In this document: piece after piece, positions 50,702 through 60,814 of the stretch
Layout of the letters: each line of letters opens with the position of its first letter
Numbering within the stretch: the first letter of the stretch is position 1
Notes under the pieces: generated by a model
What the model saw: only the letters and a program-made list of their open reading frames with translations
Told to the model about the DNA's origin: nothing
The model's database searches: none
DNA from: Neoluteolibacter marinus
GTDB taxonomy: Bacteria; Verrucomicrobiota; Verrucomicrobiia; Verrucomicrobiales; Akkermansiaceae
NCBI RefSeq assembly: GCF_014904755.1
Contig: NZ_JACZFQ010000107.1
Location: forward strand, 1-64,000
DNA length: 64,000 nt
Direction of reading: 5' to 3'
Position numbers and translations under genes: made by a program

Positions 50702-52432
50702 TCAAAAACCTGCAGCACCACCTCCGGAAAAACGTCGCTCAAGCTCCCGCAACGAATACTCCGTTAACGTCGGCCGACCGTCAGGCGCACAGTAGGGCAA
50801 TTCGCAACGGAAGAGCACTTCGAGCAGCCGCATTGCCTCCTGGGGTCGGGGAGCCTCGATGAGCGCCGCCTTGCGCGCAAGGAGCCGGGCGAGCCGCTCG
50901 AAGGCGAGACGGGCACCAGGCGCTTGTCCGGCGGCAAGTTCGTCGACCAAAGCCGTCACGAAGGCCCGCGGATCGGTCGAGGTGAGGAAATCCGGCATGG
51001 ACCCGACCCGCAGGGTGCCCGCACCGAACTCCTCGATCTCGATCCCCGCCCGGGCGAAGTCTTCGCGATGTCGCAAGGCCAGCTCCAGTTCGCGTGGGCC
51101 CGGTTCCAACAAAAGCGGTACCAGCAGGGATTGGCTCTCAACGCCGCTACCGGACGATTCCTGAAGCCAGCGTTCGTAGAGGATCCGCTCCCTCGCCGCC
51201 TTCGGATCGAGCAAAACCAAGCCGTCAGCCGACTCGAGGATCGCGTAGCGCTCCAACAGGCTGCCGACGTAGCGGAATGGCAGCGGCTTCGGAGCAGCAA
51301 TCTCAACAGGGGTCTCCTTCGGGGCTTCAACAATGGCATCGAACTGCCGCTGAACGGGAAGCACCGCCGGCCAGGCGCGCGGCGTCGCCATCGCCGGAGC
51401 ACTCTGCCGGACCGGCACCGCCACCGGTCGCCGAGCTTCCTCCGCTCGCGACAGGCCCTCGCGCACCGCGGAGCTCAGCACCTCTCGCAGTTCCAGCGGC
51501 CGGTGCAGGCGGATCTCCCTTTTGGCGGGATGGACGTTCACATCGACCAGTCCCGGCTCCATCTCGATCCACAACCAGGCGCAGGGGTGGAGACCATCGG
51601 CAACGCCACCGCGGAAGCCCTCGGCAACTCCCCGGGATATGGCACCATCTTCGACGGGCCTGCCATTCAGGAACACACACTGGTGGCGCCTGCCCTTGCG
51701 GGCGTGATTGGCCGGCAGGATGAAACCCTCGACCGCGACGCCGTTACCATGGCTTAGCGGCAGCTCCACCAGCTCACGGCCGAGTTCCGTGCCGGTCATC
51801 CAGCGAACCCGGTCGAGCCGCGACATGCCCCCTGGCAGGTCGAACACTTCCCGGTCATCCTTGCGGAAACGGAAACGCACCCCCGCAGCCGCCAAGGCGT
51901 GCAAGCGCAGCTGGTGCTCGATGTGGGCGGACTCCGTGGTCTCGGCCCGCAGGAACTTCCGGCGGGCGGGCACATTGAAAAACAAATCGCGCACCTCGAC
52001 GGTCGTCCCCGGTGCACAGCCCGCCTCCCGGACATCGCGCATCACCCCGCCTTCGACCGTGATCTCGGTCCCCGCCACCGCGCTCGGCTCGCGGGTGGTC
52101 AGGCGGAAACGCGAGACGCTGGCAATGCTCGGCACGGCTTCCCCCCGGAATCCCAAGGTGCGGATCGCCGCAAGGTCCGCGGATTCGGCGAGCTTGCTGG
52201 TGGCATGGCGTTCGAGGCTGAGCAGCGCGTCGTCGCGGGACATGCCGCTGCCGTCGTCGATCACCCGTAGAAGCGCCGCCCCGCCGCGGCGGATCTCGAC
52301 CAGCACCTCCCCCGCCCCGGCGTCGATGCTGTTTTCGACCAACTCCTTCACCGCGCTCGCCGGCCGCTCCACCACCTCGCCGGCAGCCACCTGGCTGGCG
52401 AGGATCTCGGGCAGGATGCGGATGCGCGGCAC
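50702..52432 (-). CDS. mutL: DNA mismatch repair protein MutL
   Basis: The product is 576 residues. The N-terminal GHKL ATPase is intact: VKELVENSIDAG, DDGSGM, RHATSKL, LGFRGEAVPSIA, RDLFFNVPARRKFL and VDVNVHPAKREI. The C-terminal domain keeps the fold, but the endonuclease motif DQHAxxE is DPKAARE and the second metal motif CPHGRP is CAPDGRP. It should therefore bind partners but not nick DNA. It is divergent from the iron-sulfur gene. Confidence 0.93.
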   Translation of the reverse strand: MPRIRILPEILASQVAAGEVVERPASAVKELVENSIDAGAGEVLVEIRRGGAALLRVIDDGSGMSRDDALLSLERHATSKLAESADLAAIRTLGFRGEAVPSIASVSRFRLTTREPSAVAGTEITVEGGVMRDVREAGCAPGTTVEVRDLFFNVPARRKFLRAETTESAHIEHQLRLHALAAAGVRFRFRKDDREVFDLPGGMSRLDRVRWMTGTELGRELVELPLSHGNGVAVEGFILPANHARKGRRHQCVFLNGRPVEDGAISRGVAEGFRGGVADGLHPCAWLWIEMEPGLVDVNVHPAKREIRLHRPLELREVLSSAVREGLSRAEEARRPVAVPVRQSAPAMATPRAWPAVLPVQRQFDAIVEAPKETPVEIAAPKPLPFRYVGSLLERYAILESADGLVLLDPKAARERILYERWLQESSGSGVESQSLLVPLLLEPGPRELELALRHREDFARAGIEIEEFGAGTLRVGSMPDFLTSTDPRAFVTALVDELAAGQAPGARLAFERLARLLARKAALIEAPRPQEAMRLLEVLFRCELPYCAPDGRPTLTEYSLRELERRFSGGGAAGF

Positions 52433-52513
52433 GCGCTGTTTTTAGGTCGCGGGGGAAAAGATCCAAGGCCAACCCGTGCCGATTTTTCGCTGGCCCGCCG
52501 GGCCGGTGGCCGT

Positions 52514-52891
52514 ATGAGTGCGGTGGCAATGATTGCAATCACTGACAAAGCGGCCGACGAGCTGCGGGCCTTGCTTGAACGCAAGGGAGCCGGCCCCGAA
52601 AGCGGCCTGAGGCTCGCCGTACAGCGCGGTGGCTGCGCCGGCTGGCAATACGTCATGGAAATCGCGCCCCTCCAGGAAGGCGACACCATGGTCGAGTCGA
52701 ACGGCGCACGGGTCATCGTCGCGGCGGACAGCGCCGGCAAGCTGGAGGGCTGCCAGATCGATTATTGCGATGATCTCTCCGACGCCGGCTTTCGCATCGA
52801 GAATCCCAATGCCGCGCGCTCCTGCGGCTGTGGCACCTCGTTTGAAACCGCCAACGAACCGACTCCCGAACCGGTCGAGGATTGCCGCTGA
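52514..52891 (+). CDS. HesB/IscA-type iron-sulfur assembly protein
   Basis: The product is 125 residues. The three A-type carrier cysteines are Cys41 (RGGCAGWQY), Cys104 and Cys106 (RSCGCGTSF). It would deliver Fe-S clusters to apoproteins in the cytoplasm. The usual C-terminal tail is extended by an acidic stretch (ANEPTPEPVEDCR). It overlaps the next start by one base. Confidence 0.9.
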   Translation: MSAVAMIAITDKAADELRALLERKGAGPESGLRLAVQRGGCAGWQYVMEIAPLQEGDTMVESNGARVIVAADSAGKLEGCQIDYCDDLSDAGFRIENPNAARSCGCGTSFETANEPTPEPVEDCR

Positions 52892-53646
52892 TGCGCCGCG
52901 ACAAGGAACCGCCGCCAAAAAAGCGCTCGCCCGCCTATTATTGGTGGACCTTGGCGAATGTCGTCGCCTTGTGCCTGGCGGTCCTGAGCTGGTTGCTATG
53001 CCTGCATGTTTTCAACCACCCGGAAATCCCGCGGAACTATGAGCTGCTGAAAAAGCTCAAGCGCGTCGAGCCGCCCGAGGACCTGCCGGAGATGGAGGCG
53101 CCTCCCGGCGATTCCGCCGATCCGCGGGCCTTTTACCGGCGCTACGCCGGGCTTTCCTCGGATGAACTGGCCCAGTTCAACGCCGCCTTGATGCGGAACT
53201 ACCTGACCAATCTCAAGGAGCCCAAGCTCATCCAGTACGCGGAGGGCAACTATCGGGTCGAACAGGTGCGGCCCCTCGGCCCCGATGATTTGTTCCACCC
53301 CGGATTCGCGGTTCGCGGTCGCGCGATGATCGCCCCCGACGAGTTCTCGAAGCCGGCTCCTTGGCCCGTGGTCATCGAGTATCTCTTCCCGACCGACAAT
53401 CCGGAAGCTTCCGGTTGGATCGCCCCGTCGGACCTGCTTTCGGTGGCGAAGTTTCCGAACTGCGCGATGCTGTTGCACGTGTCCCGCCTTGAAAACGAAG
53501 ACACGCCAGTGGTCTGCCTCACCGTCGTGCCGATCGCGTTCGGCACCTTCAAGGCCGGCAAGGACCGTCAGTTCGACCTGAAAGCACCGGCCGAACTCAA
53601 TCCCGCCGCTCCACTGCCGGCGTTCCCCTTGGAACAGGAAGAATAG
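52891..53646 (+). CDS. Single-span membrane protein, unknown
   Basis: The product is 251 residues from ATG 52891. A basic N-terminus (RRDKEPPPKKRSP) is followed by a membrane helix at about 20-42 (WTLANVVALCLAVLSWLLCLHV) and a large extracytoplasmic domain with RRYAGLSSDELAQFN and YAEGNYRVEQVRPLG. It is coupled to the IscA-type gene but has no cysteine motif that would suggest Fe-S binding. No family recognised. Confidence 0.6.
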   Translation: MRRDKEPPPKKRSPAYYWWTLANVVALCLAVLSWLLCLHVFNHPEIPRNYELLKKLKRVEPPEDLPEMEAPPGDSADPRAFYRRYAGLSSDELAQFNAALMRNYLTNLKEPKLIQYAEGNYRVEQVRPLGPDDLFHPGFAVRGRAMIAPDEFSKPAPWPVVIEYLFPTDNPEASGWIAPSDLLSVAKFPNCAMLLHVSRLENEDTPVVCLTVVPIAFGTFKAGKDRQFDLKAPAELNPAAPLPAFPLEQEE

Positions 53647-53693
53647 CCGTCCCGGACGATGCCCCCCGGCGAGGACCGAGGGGCGGAACCCGG

Positions 53694-55238
53694 CTACTTC
53701 TTTTTCTTCAGCAGCGAGCCGCCGGTCATCTCCTTCGGCTTCGCCACGCCCATCATGTCGAGCAAGGTCGGTGCAACGTCGGCGAGGATGCCGTCCTTCA
53801 CCTCGAACTTGTCCGAATCCGCGGCCACGTAGATCAAATGCACCAGATTGGTGGTGTGGGCGGTGTGCGGGGACCCGTCGGCATTGATCATGAACTCGCA
53901 GTTGCCGTGGTCGGCGGTGATCAGCAGCTTGCCGCCGAGCCTCAAGGTCTCGTCAACCACAGCCTTCACGTCCGCATCAATGGTCTCGCAGGCCTTCATC
54001 GCGGCCTCGACCACACCGGTGTGACCGACCATGTCCGGGTTGGCGAAGTTCAGGATCACCAGGTCGAAGTTCTTGAGCTGGCCGACCACCGTCTGGGTGA
54101 CCTCTTCGGCACTCATCTGCGGCTTGAGGTCATAGGTGGCAACGTCTTTGGGAGAAGGGATGATGAACCGCTCCTCGCCCTTGTTCGGCTTCTCGGCCCC
54201 GCCGTTGAAGAAGTAGGTGACGTGCGGGTACTTCTCGGTCTCGGCGATCCGCATCTGGTTCTTCTTCGCCTTCGCCACCGTTTCACCCAAGGTCATCCGC
54301 AGCTTGTCCGGGCCGAAGATCACGTCGCAATCGTAGTTCGCGTCGTATTCGGTGAGGGTCACGTATTTCACCTTCGGCCGGCGGCCGGCCTTGAAAGCCT
54401 TCCACGGCCCCGTGGACAGGAAGGTTTCGGAAAGCTGGCGCACGCGGTCGGCACGGAAGTTGAAGAAGATCACCACGTCGCCGTCGCGGACCAGCTTCTT
54501 GCCGGGCTTCACGAACACCATCGGCAGCAGGAACTCGTCGGTCTTGTCGCAGGCGTATTGCTCGGCGATCGCCTCGGAGGCGAGCACCTCCTTGTAGTCG
54601 CCGATGCCGTGGACGATCGCATCCCAGGCGAGCTTGGTGCGCTCCCAGCGCTTGTCGCGGTCCATCGCGTAGTAGCGGCCGGTCACGGTGGCGATGCGCG
54701 CGCCCTGCTTGGCGATCTCATCCTCGACCTTCGAGACGTAACCCTGGCCACCGGTGGGCGAGGTGTCGCGACCATCGGTGATGGCGTGGACGTAGATGTC
54801 GTCGACACCACCGGCCTTGGCCATCGCGACCATCGCGCAGAGGTGATCCTGGTGCGAGTGGACGCCGCCATCGGAAAGCAGGCCGATGAAGTGCAGACGC
54901 TTGCCCTTCGCCGCGGCGATCGCCTTCTTGAAAACCTTGTTCTTGGCGAGCGAGCCGTCCTCGATCGCCTTGTTGATGCGGGTCAGGTCCTGGTAGACGA
55001 TGCGCCCCGCGCCGAGGTTGAGGTGGCCGACTTCCGAATTGCCCATCTGGCCTTCCGGAAGCCCGACATCCATACCGGAAGCGCTGAGGAATCCCTTCGG
55101 ATACTGCTCAAGCATCACGTCGTGGAAGGGCGTCTTGGCGAGCAAGGTCGCGTTGCCGTCCTTTTTCGCCGTCTTCTTCCCCCCGGGGTTCACACCCCAG
55201 CCGTCGCGAATGATGAGAACCACCGGTTTTTTGGCCAT
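53694..55238 (-). CDS. gpmI: 2,3-bisphosphoglycerate-independent phosphoglycerate mutase
   Basis: The product is 514 residues, the normal length. Alkaline-phosphatase superfamily metal motifs are present: IIRDGWG at the N-terminus with the first Asp ligand, catalytic Ser68 in GQMGNSEVGHLNLG, SDGGVHSH, HAITDGRDTSP and ITADHGNCE. It interconverts 3- and 2-phosphoglycerate in glycolysis. It is convergent with the membrane protein gene and ends in a Lys-rich tail. Confidence 0.95.
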   Translation of the reverse strand: MAKKPVVLIIRDGWGVNPGGKKTAKKDGNATLLAKTPFHDVMLEQYPKGFLSASGMDVGLPEGQMGNSEVGHLNLGAGRIVYQDLTRINKAIEDGSLAKNKVFKKAIAAAKGKRLHFIGLLSDGGVHSHQDHLCAMVAMAKAGGVDDIYVHAITDGRDTSPTGGQGYVSKVEDEIAKQGARIATVTGRYYAMDRDKRWERTKLAWDAIVHGIGDYKEVLASEAIAEQYACDKTDEFLLPMVFVKPGKKLVRDGDVVIFFNFRADRVRQLSETFLSTGPWKAFKAGRRPKVKYVTLTEYDANYDCDVIFGPDKLRMTLGETVAKAKKNQMRIAETEKYPHVTYFFNGGAEKPNKGEERFIIPSPKDVATYDLKPQMSAEEVTQTVVGQLKNFDLVILNFANPDMVGHTGVVEAAMKACETIDADVKAVVDETLRLGGKLLITADHGNCEFMINADGSPHTAHTTNLVHLIYVAADSDKFEVKDGILADVAPTLLDMMGVAKPKEMTGGSLLKKKK

Positions 55239-55290
55239 GACGAGCCGCGTTTAGCGGCCTGCCGCCCGACCGTCCAGCGGGGATTCCGCG

Positions 55291-56238
55291 TCATTTCGGC
55301 CACATGTAGCCGAGGTAACCGAGGTAGCACAGGAAAAGCAGCAGGCCTTCCCCGCGGCTCAGCCGCTTCCCGGTCGCGATCAATGGCACCATCAGCACGG
55401 TGATCCCGATCATCGCCCAGGTATCGACCGGCAACAGGTTGGCGGTGTTCAAGGGGCGGATCGAGGCGCTGCAGCCCAAGACGAAGAGCAAGTTGAACAG
55501 CGACGAGCCCAGCACGTTGCCAAGGGCGATGTCGGACTGCTTGCGGAAAGCCGCGACCACCGAGGTCGCGAGTTCCGGCATCGATGTGCCCGCCGCGACG
55601 ATGGTCAGGCCAATCACCGACTCGGAAACCCCCAGCTGCTGGGCAACCAGGACCGCATTGTCGACCAGCATCCGCGAACCCAGCACCAGCACCGCAAGCC
55701 CCCCGACGATCTTGATCAGATCCCCGGCCATGGAGCCCCCTTCGCTCACTTCCGGCACATCGATGTTCGCCTCGTGTCCCAGCGCCATGTCACGCTTGGC
55801 CATCCTCACCGCCCAGATCGTGTAAATTACGGCACCGAGCGCGAGCACGCCCCCCTCTATCCGCGATATTTCACCGTCGAGGAAGGTCAGCGGCGTCAGG
55901 ATTGTCACCCCCAGCAGGACCGGAGCGTCCCAGCGCAGGACCTGCAGATGAGTGGTGACCGGGAAGACCACCGCTGAAAGGCCGAGGATGACCGCGATGT
56001 TGAATATGTTGGATCCCACCACGTTCCCCACCGCGAGATCCGACTGCCCTGTGAATGAAGCTTTCAGCGACACCAACAGTTCGGGAGCGGAAGTGCCGAA
56101 CGCCACCACGGTCAATCCGACCACCAGCGGCGTCAGTCCGAGCTTGATTGCGATCGACGCGCCGCCCCTCACCAGCAATTCGGCACCGACGAAGAGGATC
56201 AGGCAGGCGAGCAGAATCAGAAGTCCGGCAACAAGCAT
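55291..56238 (-). CDS. CaCA family sodium/calcium exchanger-like antiporter
   Basis: The product is 315 residues with about 10 membrane segments. The two alpha repeats carry the signature GLTVVAFGTSAPELLVSLKAS and, with inverted topology, GLTIVAAGTSMPELATSVVAA; each is followed by VGNVVGSNIFNI and ALGNVLGSSLFNL. It should exchange Na+ or H+ for Ca2+ or another cation across the inner membrane. It is divergent from kup, with 141 bases between the starts. Confidence 0.9.
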   Translation of the reverse strand: MLVAGLLILLACLILFVGAELLVRGGASIAIKLGLTPLVVGLTVVAFGTSAPELLVSLKASFTGQSDLAVGNVVGSNIFNIAVILGLSAVVFPVTTHLQVLRWDAPVLLGVTILTPLTFLDGEISRIEGGVLALGAVIYTIWAVRMAKRDMALGHEANIDVPEVSEGGSMAGDLIKIVGGLAVLVLGSRMLVDNAVLVAQQLGVSESVIGLTIVAAGTSMPELATSVVAAFRKQSDIALGNVLGSSLFNLLFVLGCSASIRPLNTANLLPVDTWAMIGITVLMVPLIATGKRLSRGEGLLLFLCYLGYLGYMWPK

Positions 56239-56379
56239 CGCGGGGACCTTCCGACACCGGGCCGAACGTTCAAAGTGGGAAATCCCGCAAGTTTTCCATC
56301 CAGCCCGCCGCGGGCTTTTCTCTGGCCACCGGGTCCCCGGCCTGCTTGGAAAGCGCAGCGGTCTTTGCGGCCCGCGATC

Positions 56380-58287
56380 ATGACTTCCAGCCCCGACGGA
56401 CATAGCGCCCGCCAACCTTCGCTTGCGACATCGACGCTAGCGGCGCTCGGAATCGTGTTCGGGGACATCGGCACGAGCCCCCTTTATGCCTTCCGCGAAT
56501 GTTTCGCGGAGACCGGGGCCCATGTGCCGCCGCCGATGACCACGTCCAATCTCGCCGGCGCCGCCTCCCTGATCGTCTGGGCGCTCATTTTGGTGGTCAC
56601 CATCAAATACGTGCTGATCGTGGTGCGCCTCGACAACAAGGGCGAAGGCGGGATCCTTGCGCTCTCCGCATTGGTCAGGTCCGCGGCCCGCCGTCTGGGC
56701 GGCAGGGACCCGAAGACGATTCTCATGCTCGGCTTGGCCGGCGCTGCCCTGATCTATGCCGACGGCATGATCACCCCGTCGATTTCCGTGCTCAGCGCCG
56801 TAGAAGGCCTGACCGTGAGCACCCCGCTGGAGAAGCAACACGTGGTACCGCTGGCCCTGGTGGTGCTGGTCGCGCTGTTCGCCATCCAGCGACACGGCAC
56901 CGGCAAGGTCGGGGCGCTCTTCGGGCCCATCGTGCTCATCTGGTTCGGCACCATCGGTGCGCTCGGGCTCCGGGCCGTCATCGGCCACCCCGAGGTGCTC
57001 GCCTCGCTTAGCCCCCACAGCGCCCTCACCTTCCTGGTTCGCGAATGGCACCACGCCTTTCCCCTCCTGGGAGCGGTTTTCCTCTCGGTCACCGGTGGCG
57101 AGGCCCTCTACGCCGACCTCGGCCATTTCGGGGCCCGGCCGGTGCGGGTGGCCTGGTTCTGGATCGTCTTTCCCGGCCTGGTCCTCAACTACCTCGGCCA
57201 GGCCGCCCTGCTCAGCGTCGATCCTTCCGCGATCAGAGCCCCCTTCTTCCTGCTCGCCCCGGATTCGCTGCGCTTCCCGCTCACCCTGCTGGCCACCGCC
57301 GCGGCGGCAATCGCCAGCCAGGCCCTGATCTCCGGGGCCTTCTCATTGACCACCCAGGCGGTCCAGCTCGGCACCTTGCCGCGGGTGCGTGTCCTCCACA
57401 CCTCGGATCACTCGGTCGGCCAGGTCTACGTGCCGGCGATCAACCGCTTCCTGATGGTCGCCTGCATCCTGCTCGTCGTCAGCTTCCAGAGTTCCGCGTC
57501 GCTGGCCAATGCCTACGGCGTGGCGAACGTGATCGCGATGGCCATCACCTCCTTCCTCTTCTACCCGGCGGCCCGTGCCGTGTGGGGCTGGCCCCGCTGG
57601 AAGGCGGCCCTGGTCACCGGCCTGTTCCTGACGGTCGAGATTCCGTTCGTCGCCGCGAACAGCCTCAAGATCGTCCACGGCGGCTGGTTGCCGCTGCTGG
57701 TCGCCTGCACCGCGATGATCCTGATGATCACCTGGGTGTGGGGACGCGCCCGCCTCTACGCCCAGCTTTCAAAGGAATCCCTGCCCATCGACGCGCTGCT
57801 CAGCGACCTGGAACGGGGCGCCATCCACCGCGTGTCCGGAACGGCCGTTTACATGAGCGGACGCGGCGACACGGTGCCGCCGGCGCTCCTCCACAATCTC
57901 AAGCACAACCAGGTCCTGCACGAGCGGGTGGTTTTGCTCCATGTCGAAACCCTCGACCAGCCCTACGTCGACATCGCCGAAAGTGCCAGCCACTCGGATC
58001 TCGGTGAGGGCATGCACCGCATCACCCTGCGCTTCGGATTCGCGGAATCCCCCGACGTTCCCGAGGCCCTGAAGACGCGGCTGCCCGAGGAAGCCCGTTT
58101 CCAACCCGGCAAGGCGACCTACTTCCTCGGCCGGGAAACCTATGGCGTGGGACGCAATGCCGGCGCCCTGGACCGATTCCGCCTCGCCATCTTCGCGGTC
58201 ATGGCCCGCAATGCCTCCGCCGCGACCGCCTATTTCCGCCTGCCACCCGGCCGGGTGGTCGAACTGGGCGCCCAGATCACCCTGTGA
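56380..58287 (+). CDS. kup: Potassium uptake protein Kup
   Basis: The product is 635 residues. GIVFGDIGTSPLYAFRE is the Kup/HAK/KT signature, followed by about 12 membrane helices (VRLDNKGEGGILALSAL, LIYADGMITPSISVLSAVEG, GGEALYADLGHFGARPVR) and a cytoplasmic C-terminal domain from about 480. It imports K+ coupled to protons. The C-terminus ends in GAQITL, as is common for the family. Confidence 0.95.
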   Translation: MTSSPDGHSARQPSLATSTLAALGIVFGDIGTSPLYAFRECFAETGAHVPPPMTTSNLAGAASLIVWALILVVTIKYVLIVVRLDNKGEGGILALSALVRSAARRLGGRDPKTILMLGLAGAALIYADGMITPSISVLSAVEGLTVSTPLEKQHVVPLALVVLVALFAIQRHGTGKVGALFGPIVLIWFGTIGALGLRAVIGHPEVLASLSPHSALTFLVREWHHAFPLLGAVFLSVTGGEALYADLGHFGARPVRVAWFWIVFPGLVLNYLGQAALLSVDPSAIRAPFFLLAPDSLRFPLTLLATAAAAIASQALISGAFSLTTQAVQLGTLPRVRVLHTSDHSVGQVYVPAINRFLMVACILLVVSFQSSASLANAYGVANVIAMAITSFLFYPAARAVWGWPRWKAALVTGLFLTVEIPFVAANSLKIVHGGWLPLLVACTAMILMITWVWGRARLYAQLSKESLPIDALLSDLERGAIHRVSGTAVYMSGRGDTVPPALLHNLKHNQVLHERVVLLHVETLDQPYVDIAESASHSDLGEGMHRITLRFGFAESPDVPEALKTRLPEEARFQPGKATYFLGRETYGVGRNAGALDRFRLAIFAVMARNASAATAYFRLPPGRVVELGAQITL

Positions 58288-58389
58288 TTTCGCGGACGTT
58301 CCAGAGCTGAGTTGATCTTTTCCCGCCGCGGCGCTACTGTTAGGAGGATCGGAATCCGCCGATCCCTCATTTCAGCCAAGCCCGTTGTC

Positions 58390-59397
58390 ATGTTGGGAAA
58401 AATCCTCCGCATCTTCCGCGGCGACCCGCGCCCCGCGCGGCACCGCCGTCCGCTGGATGATGCGCCTGTCCCGCGACTCGGCCTGGCACTTTCTTCGGGC
58501 GGCGCGCGGGGGCTCGCCCACGTCGGCGTGCTCCAGGTGCTGGAGGAGAACCACATCGAAGTCCACGCCATCGCCGGATCCAGCATGGGAGCCTACATCG
58601 GGGCCCTCTGGGCCGCCGGTTTCTCGGGCCGGGCCCTCGAAGAGCTCGCCGCGGAAATGCACGACCGCCGGCAGCTGTGGAAACTCGCCGACCCGATCTT
58701 CCCGCCGATGAAAGGGCTGTTCCACGGCCTGAAGGCCCGCGCCCACCTCGAACGCTCGCTCGGCGACCTCACCTTCGAGGAACTGGAGCGCCAGCTGTTC
58801 GCGGTGGCGGTGGACATCGATACCAAGGAGCGCCTGATCTTGCGCCGCGGCCGCATCGTCGATGCCGTCCATGCTTCCTGCGCCATGCCCGGGGTGATCG
58901 CGCCGGTGACTATCGACGGCCACCGCTGTGTCGACGGCGGTGTGATCGAACCCGTGCCGGTCGGGGTCCTGCACAAGTTTTCCAATGTCAACCGCGTGCT
59001 CGCCGTCTCGGTGGTTCCGACCTTTTCCGATGTCGAGCAGGGCCACTGCGACTACGAGGACGACCCGCCGCCCGCGTGGTGGCGCCGGATCGGCTCCGCC
59101 ATCAACAGCAGGGTCAACCTGCTCGCCCCCGGCAACATGATCGACACCTTCCGCCAGAGCATCCGCGCGGCCCAGATCCGGTTGGCCCACGAGTCCTGCA
59201 AGCGCGCCGACCTGTGCCTGCGGCCCGAACACTTTTTCGCCCCATGGCATGACTACTCGGGGTTCCGCCGCTTCATCGAAGCCGGCAGGCAGGTCGCGCT
59301 CGACCACCTCGACGAGATCCGCGCCATGGTGCGGCCAGACATCCAACCCAATGAAACCCAGCCCCTCAAACCCATGGTGGGCCACGACGTCGCGTGA
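58390..59397 (+). CDS. Patatin-like phospholipase
   Basis: The product is 335 residues from ATG 58390. The oxyanion-hole loop is LSSGGARGLAHVGVL, the nucleophile Ser is in AIAGSSMGAYIG and the catalytic Asp in CVDGGVIEPVPVG. It resembles RssA/YchK-type cytoplasmic patatins, so it would hydrolyse acyl esters of lipids. It starts the operon that leads into acyl-CoA formation and beta-oxidation. Confidence 0.9.
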   Translation: MLGKILRIFRGDPRPARHRRPLDDAPVPRLGLALSSGGARGLAHVGVLQVLEENHIEVHAIAGSSMGAYIGALWAAGFSGRALEELAAEMHDRRQLWKLADPIFPPMKGLFHGLKARAHLERSLGDLTFEELERQLFAVAVDIDTKERLILRRGRIVDAVHASCAMPGVIAPVTIDGHRCVDGGVIEPVPVGVLHKFSNVNRVLAVSVVPTFSDVEQGHCDYEDDPPPAWWRRIGSAINSRVNLLAPGNMIDTFRQSIRAAQIRLAHESCKRADLCLRPEHFFAPWHDYSGFRRFIEAGRQVALDHLDEIRAMVRPDIQPNETQPLKPMVGHDVA

Positions 59398-60808
59398 CGA
59401 GATCCACTTTCGGCAGGACGCGCTGCTCCGGCGCTTCCTGACGCACCGCGTGGTGCCGTTCACGAAATACTACGGCGAGCTCTTCCGGAACCACGGCATC
59501 GAAGCGGGTGACATCCGCGGCACCGACGACCTCAAGCACCTGCCGTTCACCTCGAAGCGCCATCTCGAGAACCCGCGGGACTTCGTGATCATTCCCGACG
59601 AGCAGGTCCTGCGCAAACAGTGGTCGACGCTGCGGATGGCCATCACCCACGGCCCCACCGCCGCGAAGTCCGCCCTCGAGGAAGAACTCCGGCCCATCCT
59701 GCTCACCAGCACCACCGGCCGCTCCGCTGCCCCCGTTCCCTTCCTCTACACCAAGCACGACATCGGCCGGCTCGAGACCGGCGGCCGGCGGATGATGGAA
59801 CTCTGCCAATCCGATCCGTCCTGGCGGCACATCAACGCCTTCCCATTCGCCCCCCACCTCGCCTTCTGGCTGGCCCACCACGCCGGCACCGGGTTCACGA
59901 CCTTCATGCTCTCCACCGGCGGCGGCAAGGCGATGGGCACCGAGGGCAACCTGAAAGCGATCACCAAGATCGATCCCGACGCGATCATCGCGATGCCCAC
60001 CTTCTTCTATCACCTCCTCCAACAAGCGACGGAGGAAAAGCTCCGCTGGACCAACCTCAAGCGCATTGTCCTCGGCGGCGAGAAGGTGCCTGCCGGGATG
60101 CGGCGGAAGCTGCGCGCGCTGTGCGAGGCGGTTGGGTCCCCCGGGGTCTCGATCATGTCCACCTACGGTTTCACCGAGGCGAAGATGGCATGGACCGAAT
60201 GTCTCCCGCCGGAGGGAGCCGAACCGTCCGGCTTTCACGTCTATCCCGACATGACCTACCTCGAGATCATCGACCCCGCCACCGGGGAGCGGGTCGCCGA
60301 CGGCGAACCCGGTGAAATCGTCTGCACCCCGCTGGATGCCCGTGGCACGGTCGTCCTCCGCTACCGCACCGGCGACCTCGTCGAAGGCGGCATCACCTAC
60401 GAGCCCTGTCCCCACTGCGGCCGCACCTGTCCGCGCCTGTTAGGGAAGATCTCGCGTGTCTCCGACATCCGGCGCCTCAACATCGGCAAGCTCAAGGGCA
60501 CCTTGGTCGATTTCAACGCCCTCGAGAACCTCCTCGACGATACCGAAGGCCTCGGTGCCTGGCAGATCGAGATGCGCAAGCGCAACGACGATCCGCTGGA
60601 AACCGACCATGTCCTCGTCCACGCCGTCGCGGCCAACGGCTGCGACGTCGAGACACTGCGCTCGCGCATCGCCCATCGATTCAGCGACTCGGTCGAGTTC
60701 ACGCCCAACGAGATTCATTTCCACACCTGGGACGAAATGCGCCGGCTGCAAGGGGTCGGCAAGGAACTCAAGGAACAAAAGGTCGTCGATCACCGCCCCG
60801 CCCCCTGA
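59351..60808 (+). CDS. AMP-dependent acyl-CoA ligase-like (PaaK family)
   Basis: The product is 485 residues from ATG 59351, overlapping the patatin gene by 47 bases. It has the adenylate-forming layout: LTSTTGRSAAPVPF (P-loop), MSTYGFTEAKMAW, and RYRTGDLVEGG with a zinc-like CPHCGRTCPR. This is closest to the phenylacetate-CoA ligase group. It would activate a carboxylic acid, most simply a fatty acid freed by the patatin, but the acid is not known. Confidence 0.8.
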   Translation: MKPSPSNPWWATTSRDEIHFRQDALLRRFLTHRVVPFTKYYGELFRNHGIEAGDIRGTDDLKHLPFTSKRHLENPRDFVIIPDEQVLRKQWSTLRMAITHGPTAAKSALEEELRPILLTSTTGRSAAPVPFLYTKHDIGRLETGGRRMMELCQSDPSWRHINAFPFAPHLAFWLAHHAGTGFTTFMLSTGGGKAMGTEGNLKAITKIDPDAIIAMPTFFYHLLQQATEEKLRWTNLKRIVLGGEKVPAGMRRKLRALCEAVGSPGVSIMSTYGFTEAKMAWTECLPPEGAEPSGFHVYPDMTYLEIIDPATGERVADGEPGEIVCTPLDARGTVVLRYRTGDLVEGGITYEPCPHCGRTCPRLLGKISRVSDIRRLNIGKLKGTLVDFNALENLLDDTEGLGAWQIEMRKRNDDPLETDHVLVHAVAANGCDVETLRSRIAHRFSDSVEFTPNEIHFHTWDEMRRLQGVGKELKEQKVVDHRPAP

Positions 60809-60814
60809 AACGTC

